Shown one piece after another: positions 15,596 through 24,065 of a stretch of DNA of 64,000 bases. The position numbers and the translations under genes are program-made. The notes beneath the pieces were generated by a model. The model had not been told where the DNA came from. It did not search any database and was given only the letters and a program-made list of their open reading frames with translations. Every line of letters starts with the position of its first letter. The stretch's first letter is position 1. The stretch covers positions 70,700 to 134,699 of the forward strand of contig URVC01000002.1 in the NCBI GenBank assembly GCA_900551245.1, in the 5' to 3' direction. Source of the DNA: an uncultured bacterium (GTDB lineage Bacteria > Verrucomicrobiota > Lentisphaeria > Victivallales > Victivallaceae).

Positions 15596-17404
15596 ATGAG
15601 CAAGTATCGTTCGAACACCTGCGGAGAACTCCGCAAGGCCGACGTGGGTCGGCAGGTCCGGCTTTCCGGATGGATTCACAGCGTCCGCGACCACGGCGGC
15701 GTCATCTTCATCGACCTGCGCGACCACTACGGGATCACGCAGATCGTGATCGACCCGGAGTGCGCTTTCTACCAGGCGCTGGAGCGCTGGCGGGTGGAGA
15801 CGGTGGTCCGGTTCGACGGCGTCGTCGTCGCCCGCAGCGAGAGCACGATCAACCCGAAGCTGGCCACCGGCGAAATCGAGGTCAAGGCGACCGACATGGA
15901 GGTGCTCGGCGAGGCGGAGGTGATTCCGTTCCAGATCGCCAAGGACGACGGCGCGCCGGAGGCGATGCGGCTCAAATACCGCTTCCTCGACCTCCGCCGC
16001 GAACAGCTGCACCGCAACATCATGCTGCGCAGCAAGGTGATCGCCGAAATGCGGCGCTACATGACCGCGCAGGGGTTCAACGAATTCCAGACGCCGATTC
16101 TGACCGCCAGCAGTCCGGAAGGCGCGCGCGACTATCTGGTGCCGTCGCGGCTGCATCCGGGCAAGTTCTACGCGCTGCCGCAGGCGCCGCAGCAGTTCAA
16201 ACAGCTGCTGATGGTGGCCGGTTTCGACCGCTACTTCCAGATTGCGCCCTGCTTCCGCGACGAGGATGCGCGCGCCGACCGCAGTCCCGGCGAATTCTAT
16301 CAGATGGACGTCGAGATGAGCTTCGTCGAGCAGGATGAGATCTTCGAGGTGATCGAAGGGCTGATCGCCGACATCTTCGAAAAGTTCTCCGAAAAGGAGT
16401 TCTCTCGTCCGCCGTTCGTGCGGATTCCCTACCGCGAGGCGATGCGCCGCTTCGGTTCGGACAAGCCGGACCTGCGCAACCCGCTCGAAATGATCGACGT
16501 CACCGAACTCTTCCGCAACTGCGGCTTCAAGGCGTTCGCCGGAGCGGTCGCCGCGGGCGGCGTGGTGCGGGCGATCCGGGCGCCGAAGGTCGCGGGCAAG
16601 CCGCGCAAGTTCTTCGACGACATGATCCGCTTCGCGCAGGAGAACGGCGCGAAGGGGATGGCCTACATCATCTGGACCGGGGAAGAGGAGAAGAGCCCGA
16701 TCGTCAAGTTCCTCGACCGGCAGATCCTCGACGGCCTCAAGGCGGCGGGCGGCGTCGAAGACGGCGATGCGCTCTTCTTCCTCGCCGACGAGGAGAAGGC
16801 GGTGCAGAAGATCGGCGGAGCGGTGATTCCGGAACTCGGCCGCCAGCTCGGTCTCATCGACCCGAACGTGTTCAAATTCTGCTGGATCGTCGACTTCCCG
16901 ATGTTCGAACTCGACGAGGAGACCGGCGCGACGATCTTCTCCCACAACCCCTTCTCGATGCCGCAGGGCGGCATGAAGGCGCTGGAGGAGCAGAATCCGC
17001 TCGACATCCTCGCCTATCAGTACGACATCGTCTGCAACGGCATCGAACTCTCCTCGGGCGCCATCCGGAACCATCAGCCCGAAGTGATGTACAAGGCGTT
17101 CGAGATCGCCGGCTACGACCGGAGCGTCGTCGACGAGAAGTTCGGCGGCATGATCAACGCCTTCAAGCTCGGTGCGCCGCCGCACGGCGGCATCGCCCCC
17201 GGCGTCGACCGCATGGTGATGCTGCTGGCCGATGAGCCGAACATCCGCGAAGTGATCGCGTTCCCGTTCAACCAGCAGGCGCAGGATCTGATGATGAACG
17301 CGCCCGCCGAGGTGACGCTCAAGCAGTTGCGCGAACTGCACATCGAGATCAAACTGCCGAAGAAGCAGGAGAAGCCGCAGAGCGCGGAAGCGCCGCGGAA
17401 CTGA
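15596..17404 (+). CDS. aspS: Aspartate--tRNA ligase, bacterial type
   Basis: The 602-residue class II synthetase has the N-terminal OB anticodon-binding domain, the GAD insertion domain and class II motifs, including FRDEDARADRSPGEFYQ (motif 2) and GIAPGVDRMVML (motif 3). The FYQMDVEMSF form of motif 2 resembles alphaproteobacterial AspRS. The anticodon domain has RDHGG, whose His is the residue linked to non-discriminating AspRS, consistent with gatCA in the same window. The nearby STIN sequence is less typical of non-discriminating forms, so this remains open. The start at 15596 has AAGGAA upstream and fits the family start better than an in-frame ATG 36 nt earlier. Confidence 0.96.
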   Translation: MSKYRSNTCGELRKADVGRQVRLSGWIHSVRDHGGVIFIDLRDHYGITQIVIDPECAFYQALERWRVETVVRFDGVVVARSESTINPKLATGEIEVKATDMEVLGEAEVIPFQIAKDDGAPEAMRLKYRFLDLRREQLHRNIMLRSKVIAEMRRYMTAQGFNEFQTPILTASSPEGARDYLVPSRLHPGKFYALPQAPQQFKQLLMVAGFDRYFQIAPCFRDEDARADRSPGEFYQMDVEMSFVEQDEIFEVIEGLIADIFEKFSEKEFSRPPFVRIPYREAMRRFGSDKPDLRNPLEMIDVTELFRNCGFKAFAGAVAAGGVVRAIRAPKVAGKPRKFFDDMIRFAQENGAKGMAYIIWTGEEEKSPIVKFLDRQILDGLKAAGGVEDGDALFFLADEEKAVQKIGGAVIPELGRQLGLIDPNVFKFCWIVDFPMFELDEETGATIFSHNPFSMPQGGMKALEEQNPLDILAYQYDIVCNGIELSSGAIRNHQPEVMYKAFEIAGYDRSVVDEKFGGMINAFKLGAPPHGGIAPGVDRMVMLLADEPNIREVIAFPFNQQAQDLMMNAPAEVTLKQLRELHIEIKLPKKQEKPQSAEAPRN

Positions 17405-17411
17405 GGTGACG

Positions 17412-18407
17412 ATGGGAGCGCTTGCCGACCGGATGCGCCGGGCGTTCTGCCTGCTGATCTGCGTCGCCGCGACCGCGGTGGCGGCGGAGTCGCCGCTGCT
17501 CAACTTCGTTCCGGCGGGCGCGGACTGCCTGGTGTTCGCCGACCTCGATCAGCTGCGGAACCGGACCGGATTCGACCGGATGGTGGAATCCAGTCCCGCC
17601 ATGCAGGAGCTGCTCGATGACTTCGAGGCGCGCTACCGCGTCCGGCTCGACCACTGCTCCGAACTGCTCTGGGCCGGAGACGGGAGGCGGCTGCGCGGAC
17701 TGCTGATCCGGACCAATCTGCCGGAGGCGCGGTTCCGCCAGGGGCTGCGTGACGGGGGAACCCGTTTCTCTTTGAAAAAATATGGCATGCGGGAGGTCCT
17801 TCTGGTGGAGGCCGGCAGTGCCATTGCGAAGGAGCAGTTGCGGCTCGCGCTCTGCTATCTGGATCCTGCCTCGGTCCTCGCGGCCGAAGAGCGCGGTCTG
17901 GAGCTCTTTTTTGCCGCTCTCCGGCCGGTGGCGTCCAGCCGCCGCGCCGCCTTCCGGGTGCCGGATGGCGCCCCGCTGCTGTGGGGATTCTGCAATTTGC
18001 GGGCGATGCTGTCGCCGGCGGGCAGGAAGATGGATCCGGTGGCCGGAGCCTTTTTCCGCAGCATCCGCCAGCTGACGGCCGATGTGCAGCTCGCGTCCGG
18101 CGGCGGCTGGAGTCTCCGGATGAACGCCGCGTGCGATGACGCCAAATCGGCCTCGATGCTCGCCGCCGCTCTGCCCGGATATCTGGCGATGGGGGCGGGG
18201 CTCTTTTTCGCCGGGTATCCTCAGCTGGCCTCCGATGTGATCGCCGCGTTCCGGGCCCGGGCGCAGGGGAATTCCGTCGTGGCGGAGCTCCGGGTGGACG
18301 GTGCGCTGGCGGGTCGGCTCGGAGCGTTTCTGCGCAGTGAAGCCGCCCGGCGGATCATTCCGCCCGATCCGGTTCCCCCCGATCTTCAGCAGCGCCGGGC
18401 GAAGTGA
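17412..18407 (+). CDS. Secreted protein of unknown function
   Basis: The 331-residue protein starts 7 nt after the aspS stop codon (ATG at 17412 preferred over GTG at 17406). Residues 1-25 form a signal peptide ending in CVAATAVAA. The mature part contains FVPAGADCLVFADLDQL, a phrase seen in exported proteins that score model solute- or chaperone-like domains in PVC bacteria, but no catalytic motif is apparent. Its stop codon overlaps the ATG of the lytic transglycosylase gene (TGATG), so the two are translationally coupled, which suggests an envelope role. The family is not recognised. Confidence 0.7.
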   Translation: MGALADRMRRAFCLLICVAATAVAAESPLLNFVPAGADCLVFADLDQLRNRTGFDRMVESSPAMQELLDDFEARYRVRLDHCSELLWAGDGRRLRGLLIRTNLPEARFRQGLRDGGTRFSLKKYGMREVLLVEAGSAIAKEQLRLALCYLDPASVLAAEERGLELFFAALRPVASSRRAAFRVPDGAPLLWGFCNLRAMLSPAGRKMDPVAGAFFRSIRQLTADVQLASGGGWSLRMNAACDDAKSASMLAAALPGYLAMGAGLFFAGYPQLASDVIAAFRARAQGNSVVAELRVDGALAGRLGAFLRSEAARRIIPPDPVPPDLQQRRAK

Positions 18408-19009
18408 TGGCGGCCGCGAAGCGCAGCACAGAGTGGTGGAAGAGAATTCCGGCCGGATACCCGGTGCGGTTTCTGGCGCTCATGATGCTCGCCGTCGTGG
18501 TGGTCGCCTACTGCCGGCAGGAGGATCTCCGCGACTGGATGGTGGACGACACACGGTTCGCCGCGGAAATCCGCGAAGCCGCGCAGAAACATGGCGTGGA
18601 CTCCTCGCTGGTGCGAGCCGTGGTGTTTCAGGAGAGCCGGTTCGACCCCTTCGCCCGCGGGAGCAAGGGCGAGGTGGGGCTGATGCAGGTTCTGCCGCGG
18701 GGTGCGGTCGCCGACTGGGCGCGCGTCAACCGCAGACCGGTTCCCGCCCGCTCCGCGCTGACCGATCCCCGGCTCAACCTTGAGATCGGCTGCTGGTATC
18801 TGGCCCGCGGCCTGCGCCGGTGGCGGAAATACACACACGGCGCCGAACTGGCCCTGGCCGGATACAACGCCGGCGAGAGCCGGGCGGACCGGTGGAAGCC
18901 TGAGGAGCTCGACGGGGAAGTGATTCCGCGAATTACCATTGCCAGCACCCGGCATTATGTGAGCCGGATTATGAAACGATATCGCAGTTATCAGGAGAAG
19001 AGACCGTGA
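18407..19009 (+). CDS. Membrane-anchored lytic murein transglycosylase (SLT domain)
   Basis: The 200-residue protein has one N-terminal membrane segment (about residues 20-36) and a Slt70-like catalytic domain. The catalytic Glu is residue 76 in VFQESRFDP, followed by the GEVGLMQVLP motif near 89 and ALAGYNAGESR near 150, which together define family 1 lytic transglycosylases. It would cleave peptidoglycan glycan strands at the outer face of the inner membrane. Start and stop overlap both neighbours, so it is part of a tight envelope operon between an unknown secreted protein and a DUF3047-like protein. Confidence 0.92.
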   Translation: MAAAKRSTEWWKRIPAGYPVRFLALMMLAVVVVAYCRQEDLRDWMVDDTRFAAEIREAAQKHGVDSSLVRAVVFQESRFDPFARGSKGEVGLMQVLPRGAVADWARVNRRPVPARSALTDPRLNLEIGCWYLARGLRRWRKYTHGAELALAGYNAGESRADRWKPEELDGEVIPRITIASTRHYVSRIMKRYRSYQEKRP

Positions 19010-19743
19010 GACGACAGATGTTCCGGTGGCTGTTGCCGGTGCTGCTGCTCTGCGGCGGTGTTTCCGGTGCGCCGCTTTCACCGGAGGAGGGCGGCCCCTC
19101 GCCGGACGCCGTCTGGAGAAACGACTTCAGCGATCCGGAAAATCTCGGGAAGGAGTGGAAGTTCGACGGCTCGCGCTTCATGGTTCCCCGGACGAATTTC
19201 CGCATCGCCGAAGAGGCGAGCGCGGTCAACGGCCGGGTCATGGTGGTGGAGGCGAAGCGTTCCACCGGGGTGATGCTGGCGGCGCCGTCGCCGGTCGATC
19301 TGGAACGGTATCCGGTCATGCGCTGGCGGTGGCGGGTGATTCGCCCGGTGCGCCTTGCTCCGGAGGCGGAGGAGGTGGACGATCAGGCGGTGGTGCTCTA
19401 CTTCGGCGACGGCACGTTGATCCGGCAGAAGAGCGTCGGCTACCGCTGGGAGTGCAATACGCCGATCGGCAGCTCCGCGCTGCTCAAGTATGCCGCGGGG
19501 ATGATGACGGTGAAGGCGTTCTGCGTGCGGAACCGCACCTCTCCGGTGGGCGAATGGATCACGGAGGAGCGCGACGTGGTGGCCGACTTCCGGGCGGCGT
19601 ACGGGCGGAATCCCAACCGCTACTTCATCATCAGCGTCGGAGCGAACAGCCAGTATTCCGATTCGGATACGCGAGCGGAAATTGATTTTATCGAATTTGT
19701 CCCCCGCCGGAAGCCGCCGGAGGGCGGCGACGGCGCGAAATAG
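19006..19743 (+). CDS. DUF3047-like secreted protein
   Basis: The 245-residue protein starts at a GTG that overlaps the previous stop codon; an ATG four codons later is an alternative. A signal peptide (LLPVLLLCGGVSG) is followed by a beta-sandwich-like domain with WRNDFSDPENLGKEWKF, RYPVMRWRWRV and AEIDFIEFV, features of the DUF3047 family of exported proteins of unknown function. Its place after a lytic transglycosylase suggests a role in the envelope. Confidence 0.7.
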   Translation: MRRQMFRWLLPVLLLCGGVSGAPLSPEEGGPSPDAVWRNDFSDPENLGKEWKFDGSRFMVPRTNFRIAEEASAVNGRVMVVEAKRSTGVMLAAPSPVDLERYPVMRWRWRVIRPVRLAPEAEEVDDQAVVLYFGDGTLIRQKSVGYRWECNTPIGSSALLKYAAGMMTVKAFCVRNRTSPVGEWITEERDVVADFRAAYGRNPNRYFIISVGANSQYSDSDTRAEIDFIEFVPRRKPPEGGDGAK

Positions 19744-19817
19744 GTTCGGCCGCGGCGCGTCGGGAAGGGCGGAGTGTGGCGCAAAACCGGCGTCCGGCGG
19801 CGGGAAAGGAGGCCCCG

Positions 19818-20738
19818 ATGGCGAAAAAATGGAATAATTTGCGCTTTTTTAAGGATTTACACTTGCTAAATCGGAAAAATGCGATTATTTTAAGTACTCT
19901 CATGGTGTGTGCCCTCGGGGGCACATGTGCCTATGGGAGCGGTCCGGACGGAGGTACGGGCCCCGGAGTGACGGTCACGATCAAGCCGACGGATGCTCAT
20001 CGGCTGCGGGAGTTGAACCGGTTGCGCGGGGAGCTGGCCGCCGCGGCCGAAACGGTCAGGCGCCTGGAGCTCGAAAACGAGTCGTTGCGAGAGAGCCGGG
20101 CGGATCTGCGGGCCGAGTTGATTGAAATAAAAGAAAAATTCAACAGGCAGAATGAGAGTTTGCGCCAACTGCGGCTGTGGCTGGCCGGCGTCCCGGCGGA
20201 GGGGACAGTGCGAAAAACCGGTCGGCGGGAAGAACAGCTCGTCGGAGTGCTGGCGGAACTCTCAAAAAGCGGTGGCGAGCTCGCCCTCGACGCTGTGACA
20301 TTCTGCGACCTTGTGCGTGCTCTCCTGCGTGAAGTGCCGATCGGGAAGGTGCGGCAGGCGGAGATCCGGCTCAAGCTGGACTCCCTCGCCCGGAGTGCGC
20401 GAAGGTTCATCGCCCTGACGGGGCCGGAAACGGCTGCGGAAAACGGGGCCGACCCGCTGCGAACGTGTCGGATCCTGGCAGTCGATTCGGAACTGTCGAT
20501 TGTGGTGCTGTCGGTAGGTTCGGCGAAAGGCGTTTTCACCGGAATGATCTACCGGGTCGGGAAGGACAGACCGGTTCAGCTCAGAGTGGTCGCGGTGCGG
20601 CCATACGTCGCGGCGGCTGAAGTGGTCAAAGGCAGCATCGGCGACCTTGCTCCGGGGATGGAGGCCGTGGCGGGAGAAACCAGAGATGCCGCGGGAGCGT
20701 TGAGCTCCGCGGTCTCGAACAAGAAACAACAGGAATAA
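19818..20738 (+). CDS. Secreted coiled-coil protein of unknown function
   Basis: The 306-residue product starts at the ATG 5 nt after AAAGGAGG; an upstream in-frame GTG has no such site. A hydrophobic segment around residues 21-40 (NAIILSTLMVCALGGTCAYG) acts as signal or anchor. Residues about 55-115 are a heptad-like coiled coil (LRELNRLRGELAAAAETVRRLELENESLRE). A small beta-rich domain follows with ILAVDSELSIVVLSVGSAKGVFTGMIYRV, resembling the FlgT/SH3-like C-terminal fold of some exported proteins. It ends 12 nt before rplV, so the ribosomal genes may be read from the same transcript or from a promoter inside this gene. Confidence 0.65.
   Translation: MAKKWNNLRFFKDLHLLNRKNAIILSTLMVCALGGTCAYGSGPDGGTGPGVTVTIKPTDAHRLRELNRLRGELAAAAETVRRLELENESLRESRADLRAELIEIKEKFNRQNESLRQLRLWLAGVPAEGTVRKTGRREEQLVGVLAELSKSGGELALDAVTFCDLVRALLREVPIGKVRQAEIRLKLDSLARSARRFIALTGPETAAENGADPLRTCRILAVDSELSIVVLSVGSAKGVFTGMIYRVGKDRPVQLRVVAVRPYVAAAEVVKGSIGDLAPGMEAVAGETRDAAGALSSAVSNKKQQE
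19863..19891 (+). promoter_or_regulatory. Possible internal promoter ahead of the ribosomal block
   Basis: TTGCTA (19863-19868), a 17-nt spacer and TATTTT (19886-19891) lie in an AT-rich patch within the coiled-coil gene. A small hairpin GTGCCC-TCGG-GGGCAC (about 19910-19925) follows. This could supply transcription for rplV onward; the match is only moderate. Confidence 0.3.
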
Positions 20739-20750
20739 AGAAGCCAGACT

Positions 20751-21086
20751 ATGGAAGTTAGAGCTTTGACAAGGAATGTGCGGATATCGCCGGAGAAGGC
20801 GCGTCATCTTTCGCGTCTGATTCAGGGCAAGTCCGCAGTCGAAGCGCTTGCGATCGTCGACCTGAGCCCCCGCAAGGCGGCCGGTCTTCTGGGCGACACG
20901 CTGCGCTCCGCCGTGGCCAATGCTGAAAACAACTGCGACCTGAACCGGAAGGAGCTCGTGGTGAAGGCCGCGCTGGTCAGCCCCGGTCCGATCATCAAGC
21001 GTTTTCGTGCGAAGGCCCGCGGTTCGGCCGGCCGGATCCGCAAGCGGACCAGCCATCTGGAAGTTATTTTGACGGATATGAACTAG
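20751..21086 (+). CDS. rplV: 50S ribosomal protein L22
   Basis: The 111-residue protein has the L22 N-terminal pattern RNVRISPEKARHLSRLIQGK and the C-terminal beta-hairpin with RARGSAGRIRKRTSHLEVIL that lines the exit tunnel. It is the first ribosomal gene in this block; the usual upstream genes rpsJ, rplC, rplD, rplW, rplB and rpsS are absent from the window. Confidence 0.97.
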   Translation: MEVRALTRNVRISPEKARHLSRLIQGKSAVEALAIVDLSPRKAAGLLGDTLRSAVANAENNCDLNRKELVVKAALVSPGPIIKRFRAKARGSAGRIRKRTSHLEVILTDMN

Positions 21087-21102
21087 AATAGGGGATTGAA
21101 TC

Positions 21103-21810
21103 GTGGGACAGAAAGTTAATCCGATCGGATTGAGAACGGCTCTGACCAAGAATTGGGAATCCCGCTGGTTTGCCGACAAGAAGACGCATGGCCGGACGCT
21201 GTTCGGTGAGTGGCTCCATGAGGACCTTGCGATCCGCAAGTTCATCAAGGAGAAGTTTGCGCAGGCGGCGATTGCCCGGATTCAGATTGAGCGTTTTGCG
21301 AATCGCGTGCGTGTGACCATTTTTTCGGCCCGTCCCGGCGTGCTGATCGGCAAGAAGGGTGCCGAGCTTGACTCGCTCAAGTCGGACATTGCCAAGCTGG
21401 CCGCGGGCAAAGAGGTGTTCATTGAGATCGCGGAGATCCGCCGTGCCGAAACCAACGCCCAGCTGGTGGCGGAGAACATCGCCCAGCAGCTGGAGCGCCG
21501 CATCGGCTTCCGCCGTGCGATGAAGCGTGCCATCCAGACTGCGATGGATATGGGCGCCGACGGGATCAAGATCAACTGCGCCGGCCGTCTGGGCGGTGCT
21601 GAGCTTGCTCGTGAAGAACAGTACAAGGAAGGCCGTGTGCCGCTGCATACGCTGAAGGCGAACATCGACTACGGATTCACGGAAGCGAGCACGACGGCCG
21701 GTAAGATCGGCGTCAAGGTTTGGATTTGTCACAAAGACTCTACGGAGGAACAAGATTATGCCGTTAATGCCAAAAAGAGTAAAGTACAGAAAGGTTCAGC
21801 GCGGAAGTAA
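21103..21810 (+). CDS. rpsC: 30S ribosomal protein S3
   Basis: The 235-residue protein starts at GTG (GQKVNPIGLR) and has the KH-domain signature VLIGKKGAELDSL and the C-terminal domain through GVKVWICHKD. S3 binds 16S rRNA at the mRNA entry site. The Lys-rich tail of the last 18 codons is encoded in DNA that also encodes the start of rplP: the two reading frames overlap by 53 nt, which is unusual in this operon. Confidence 0.97.
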   Translation: MGQKVNPIGLRTALTKNWESRWFADKKTHGRTLFGEWLHEDLAIRKFIKEKFAQAAIARIQIERFANRVRVTIFSARPGVLIGKKGAELDSLKSDIAKLAAGKEVFIEIAEIRRAETNAQLVAENIAQQLERRIGFRRAMKRAIQTAMDMGADGIKINCAGRLGGAELAREEQYKEGRVPLHTLKANIDYGFTEASTTAGKIGVKVWICHKDSTEEQDYAVNAKKSKVQKGSARK

Positions 21811-22171
21811 CGCCGGACTTGCCACTTCCAACAACAAGCTGGATTTCGGCGATTACGCGTTGCAGGCGCTGACCCGCGGGTACGTTACCAATAATCAGAT
21901 TGAAGCCGCCCGTGTTGCGATCAACCGTCATCTGAAGCGTCGCGGCAAGGTGTGGATCCGTATGTTCCCCTTCCGCTCCTTCACCAAGAAGCCGTTGGAA
22001 GTCCGTATGGGCAAGGGAAAGGGCGCGGTCGAAGGCTGGGTTGCTCCGGTGCTTCCGGGCCGTGTGCTTTTCGAGGTTTCCGGGTGCAGCGAAGCGGTTG
22101 CGAAGGAAGCCATGAGTCGTGCTGCGAACAAGCTCTGCTTGCGCTGCAAGTTCCTGTCGCGGGAAGGGTGA
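21758..22171 (+). CDS. rplP: 50S ribosomal protein L16
   Basis: The 137-residue protein begins MPLMPKRVKYRKVQRG and carries the L16 motifs RHLKRRGKVWIRMFP and RMGKGKGAVEGWVAPV. It sits between the 5S rRNA and the A-site region of the large subunit. GGAGG stands 9 nt before the first ATG, which supports this start over the internal Met at codon 4, even though it lies inside rpsC. Confidence 0.97.
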   Translation: MPLMPKRVKYRKVQRGSNAGLATSNNKLDFGDYALQALTRGYVTNNQIEAARVAINRHLKRRGKVWIRMFPFRSFTKKPLEVRMGKGKGAVEGWVAPVLPGRVLFEVSGCSEAVAKEAMSRAANKLCLRCKFLSREG

Positions 22172-22175
22172 TGCG

Positions 22176-22379
22176 ATGAAGACGAAGGAAATCCGTGAAT
22201 TGACCGATGCCGAGCTGGTGACCAAGGTTGCCGATCTGCAGCGTGAGAAGTTGAACCTCAAGATTCAGTCCCGTACCGGCCAGCTCGAGAAGACCGCCAG
22301 GGTCCGTGAGATCCGTCGCGATATCGCGCGTCTCTACACCGAGCAGACTGCCCGGGCCGCCAAAGCCGAGGTGAAGTGA
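22176..22379 (+). CDS. rpmC: 50S ribosomal protein L29
   Basis: The 67-residue two-helix protein has MKTKEIRELTDAELVTKVADLQREKLNL and the C-terminal RVREIRRDIARLYT of L29. It starts 4 nt after the rplP stop codon and overlaps rpsQ in a TGATG junction. Longer in-frame starts inside rplP do not fit the family. Confidence 0.95.
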   Translation: MKTKEIRELTDAELVTKVADLQREKLNLKIQSRTGQLEKTARVREIRRDIARLYTEQTARAAKAEVK

Positions 22380-22657
22380 TGAGTGAAGCGAAAGTTGAAG
22401 TCCGGGGACACCGGAAGGAACGTGTCGGCGTGGTTGTGAGCAACGTCCAGGACAAGACCATCGTGGTCAAGGTGGACCGTCGCACGCCGCATCCGTTGTA
22501 TCAGAAGATCGTCAAGGTCAGTAAGAAGTTCACCGCTCACGACGAGAACAACGAGGCGAAGAAGGGCGATTTCGTCCGGATCGTCGAGACCCGTCCGCTG
22601 AGCCGCACGAAGCGCTGGCGGCTGATTGAGATCATCCGCCCGGCGGTGCAGGAATAA
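22379..22657 (+). CDS. rpsQ: 30S ribosomal protein S17
   Basis: The 92-residue protein shows the S17 OB-fold pattern, with RVGVVVSNVQDKTIVVKVDRRTPHPLYQK and DFVRIVETRPLSRTKRWRLIEI. The ATG overlaps the rpmC stop codon, giving translational coupling. Confidence 0.96.
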   Translation: MSEAKVEVRGHRKERVGVVVSNVQDKTIVVKVDRRTPHPLYQKIVKVSKKFTAHDENNEAKKGDFVRIVETRPLSRTKRWRLIEIIRPAVQE

Positions 22658-22678
22658 GACCTTCAGGAGAATTGAATC

Positions 22679-23044
22679 ATGATTCAGATGCAGAGTATTC
22701 TGGAGGTTGCCGACAATTCCGGAGCCAAGAAGGTGCTGACCATCACGGTTCTGGGGCAGGGCAAGAAGATTGCGCACGTTGGCGACATCATCAGCTGCGC
22801 CGTGGAGGAAGCGATTCCGGACGGTTCGGTGAAGAAGGGCCAGGTTGTGAAGGCGGTGGTGGTCCGCACGGCGGCGAAGATTCGTCGTCCGGACGGGTCC
22901 TACCTGCGGTTCGACGACAACGCCGCAGTGCTCATCGACAAGGACAAGAACCCGATCGGGACCCGTATTTTCGGACCCGTGGCGCGTGAATTGCGCGAGA
23001 AGGACTTCATGAAGATCATCTCGCTGGCGCCGGAGGTGCTGTAA
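22679..23044 (+). CDS. rplN: 50S ribosomal protein L14
   Basis: The 121-residue protein has MIQMQSILEVADNSGAKKVL and the signature GQVVKAVVVRTAAKIRRPDGSYLRFDDNAAVLI in its core. It contacts 16S rRNA at a subunit bridge. It follows rpsQ by 21 nt with a clear AGGAG site. Confidence 0.97.
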   Translation: MIQMQSILEVADNSGAKKVLTITVLGQGKKIAHVGDIISCAVEEAIPDGSVKKGQVVKAVVVRTAAKIRRPDGSYLRFDDNAAVLIDKDKNPIGTRIFGPVARELREKDFMKIISLAPEVL

Positions 23045-23046
23045 TT

Positions 23047-23301
23047 ATGAAATACCATGTCAAAAAAGGCGATAAGGTGCTGGTGAACTCCGGCAACTAC
23101 AAGGGCGAGGAGGCCACCATCAAGGCGGTCATCACCAAGAATGACCGGGTGGTTCTCGAGTTCACGTCGAAGAAAGATCGCGCGATCGGCAAGCGGACGA
23201 TCAAAAAGAGCAGGCTCAATCCGAACGGCGGACTGATCGAGCGTTCGGTATCGGTGCATGTTTCGAACGTCACTCCCGTTGCCGCGGAAAAGACGGAGTA
23301 A
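23047..23301 (+). CDS. rplX: 50S ribosomal protein L24
   Basis: The 84-residue protein is shorter than the typical 100-105 residues. It starts KYHVKKGDKVLVNSGNYKGEEATI, the KOW motif of L24, and contains NPNGGLIERSVSVHVSNV. It lies 2 nt after rplN. Confidence 0.94.
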   Translation: MKYHVKKGDKVLVNSGNYKGEEATIKAVITKNDRVVLEFTSKKDRAIGKRTIKKSRLNPNGGLIERSVSVHVSNVTPVAAEKTE

Positions 23302-23307
23302 AGTAAA

Positions 23308-23844
23308 ATGCCTGATATGAAGAAAAAATATATGGACGAAGTCCGCGGGACGCTCCAGGCCAAGCTCGGCCTCAAGAACGTCATGCAGATTCCGAAGCTG
23401 GAGAAGATCGTGGTCTCCACCGGCATCGGGACCAGCGCGGAACGCGATGCTTTCACCGAGGCGAAGAAGCACCTCGGCGCCATGACCGGTCAGCAGCCGG
23501 TGATCACCAAGGCGCGCAAGAACGTCTCGAACTTCAAGCTGCGCGTCGGCATGCCGGTCGGTGTGATGGTGACGCTGCGGGGCAGCCGGATGTATGAATT
23601 CCTCGACCGCTTCGTGCACAACGCGCTGCCGCGCGTGCGTGACTTCCGCGGTATTCCGAAGAACGGTTTCGACGGTGTGGGCAACTACAACCTCGGAATC
23701 AGCGACGTGTCGGTCTTCACCGAAGTCGACGCCGACAAGCTCAAGTATCCGCTCGGGGTAAACATCACGATTGTGACGACCGCGAAGGATGACGAGTCGG
23801 CCCGTGAACTTCTGAAGATGATGGAAGTTCCGTTCGAGGATTAA
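23308..23844 (+). CDS. rplE: 50S ribosomal protein L5
   Basis: The 178-residue protein has L5 motifs: IPKLEKIVVSTGIG near the N-terminus, GQQPVITKARKNVSNFKLR, VTLRGSRMYEFLDRF and FTEVDADKLKYPLGVNITIVTT. It binds 5S rRNA. Six nucleotides separate it from rplX. Confidence 0.97.
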   Translation: MPDMKKKYMDEVRGTLQAKLGLKNVMQIPKLEKIVVSTGIGTSAERDAFTEAKKHLGAMTGQQPVITKARKNVSNFKLRVGMPVGVMVTLRGSRMYEFLDRFVHNALPRVRDFRGIPKNGFDGVGNYNLGISDVSVFTEVDADKLKYPLGVNITIVTTAKDDESARELLKMMEVPFED

Positions 23845-23860
23845 GGAAAGGGATTGCATC

Positions 23861-24046
23861 ATGGCAAAACTCAGTTTGATAGTGAAGGCCGAGCGCGGCA
23901 GCAAGTTCCCGGTGCGCAACTACACCCGGTGCAAGGCCTGCGGCCGTCCGCGTGCGTATATCGGCAAGTTCCAGCTCTGCCGTATCTGTTTCCGTGAACT
24001 GGCCTCGAAGGGTCAGATCCCGGGTGTGACCAAGGCCAGCTGGTAA
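23861..24046 (+). CDS. rpsZ: 30S ribosomal protein S14, zinc-binding type
   Basis: The 61-residue protein is the short zinc form of S14. Two CxxC pairs, CKAC and CRIC, are 16 residues apart and coordinate Zn2+. The tail RELASKGQIPGVTKASW matches the family. The long zinc-free paralogue is not in the window. Confidence 0.97.
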   Translation: MAKLSLIVKAERGSKFPVRNYTRCKACGRPRAYIGKFQLCRICFRELASKGQIPGVTKASW

Positions 24047-24065
24047 GAAAGGAAGCAGGAAAAAA

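Noticed and set aside
15461..17503. N-terminal 680 codons of a minus-strand frame that continues into the small membrane protein gene
   Set aside because: They run antisense through aspS; the real start is the ATG at 15460 with AAGGAG upstream.
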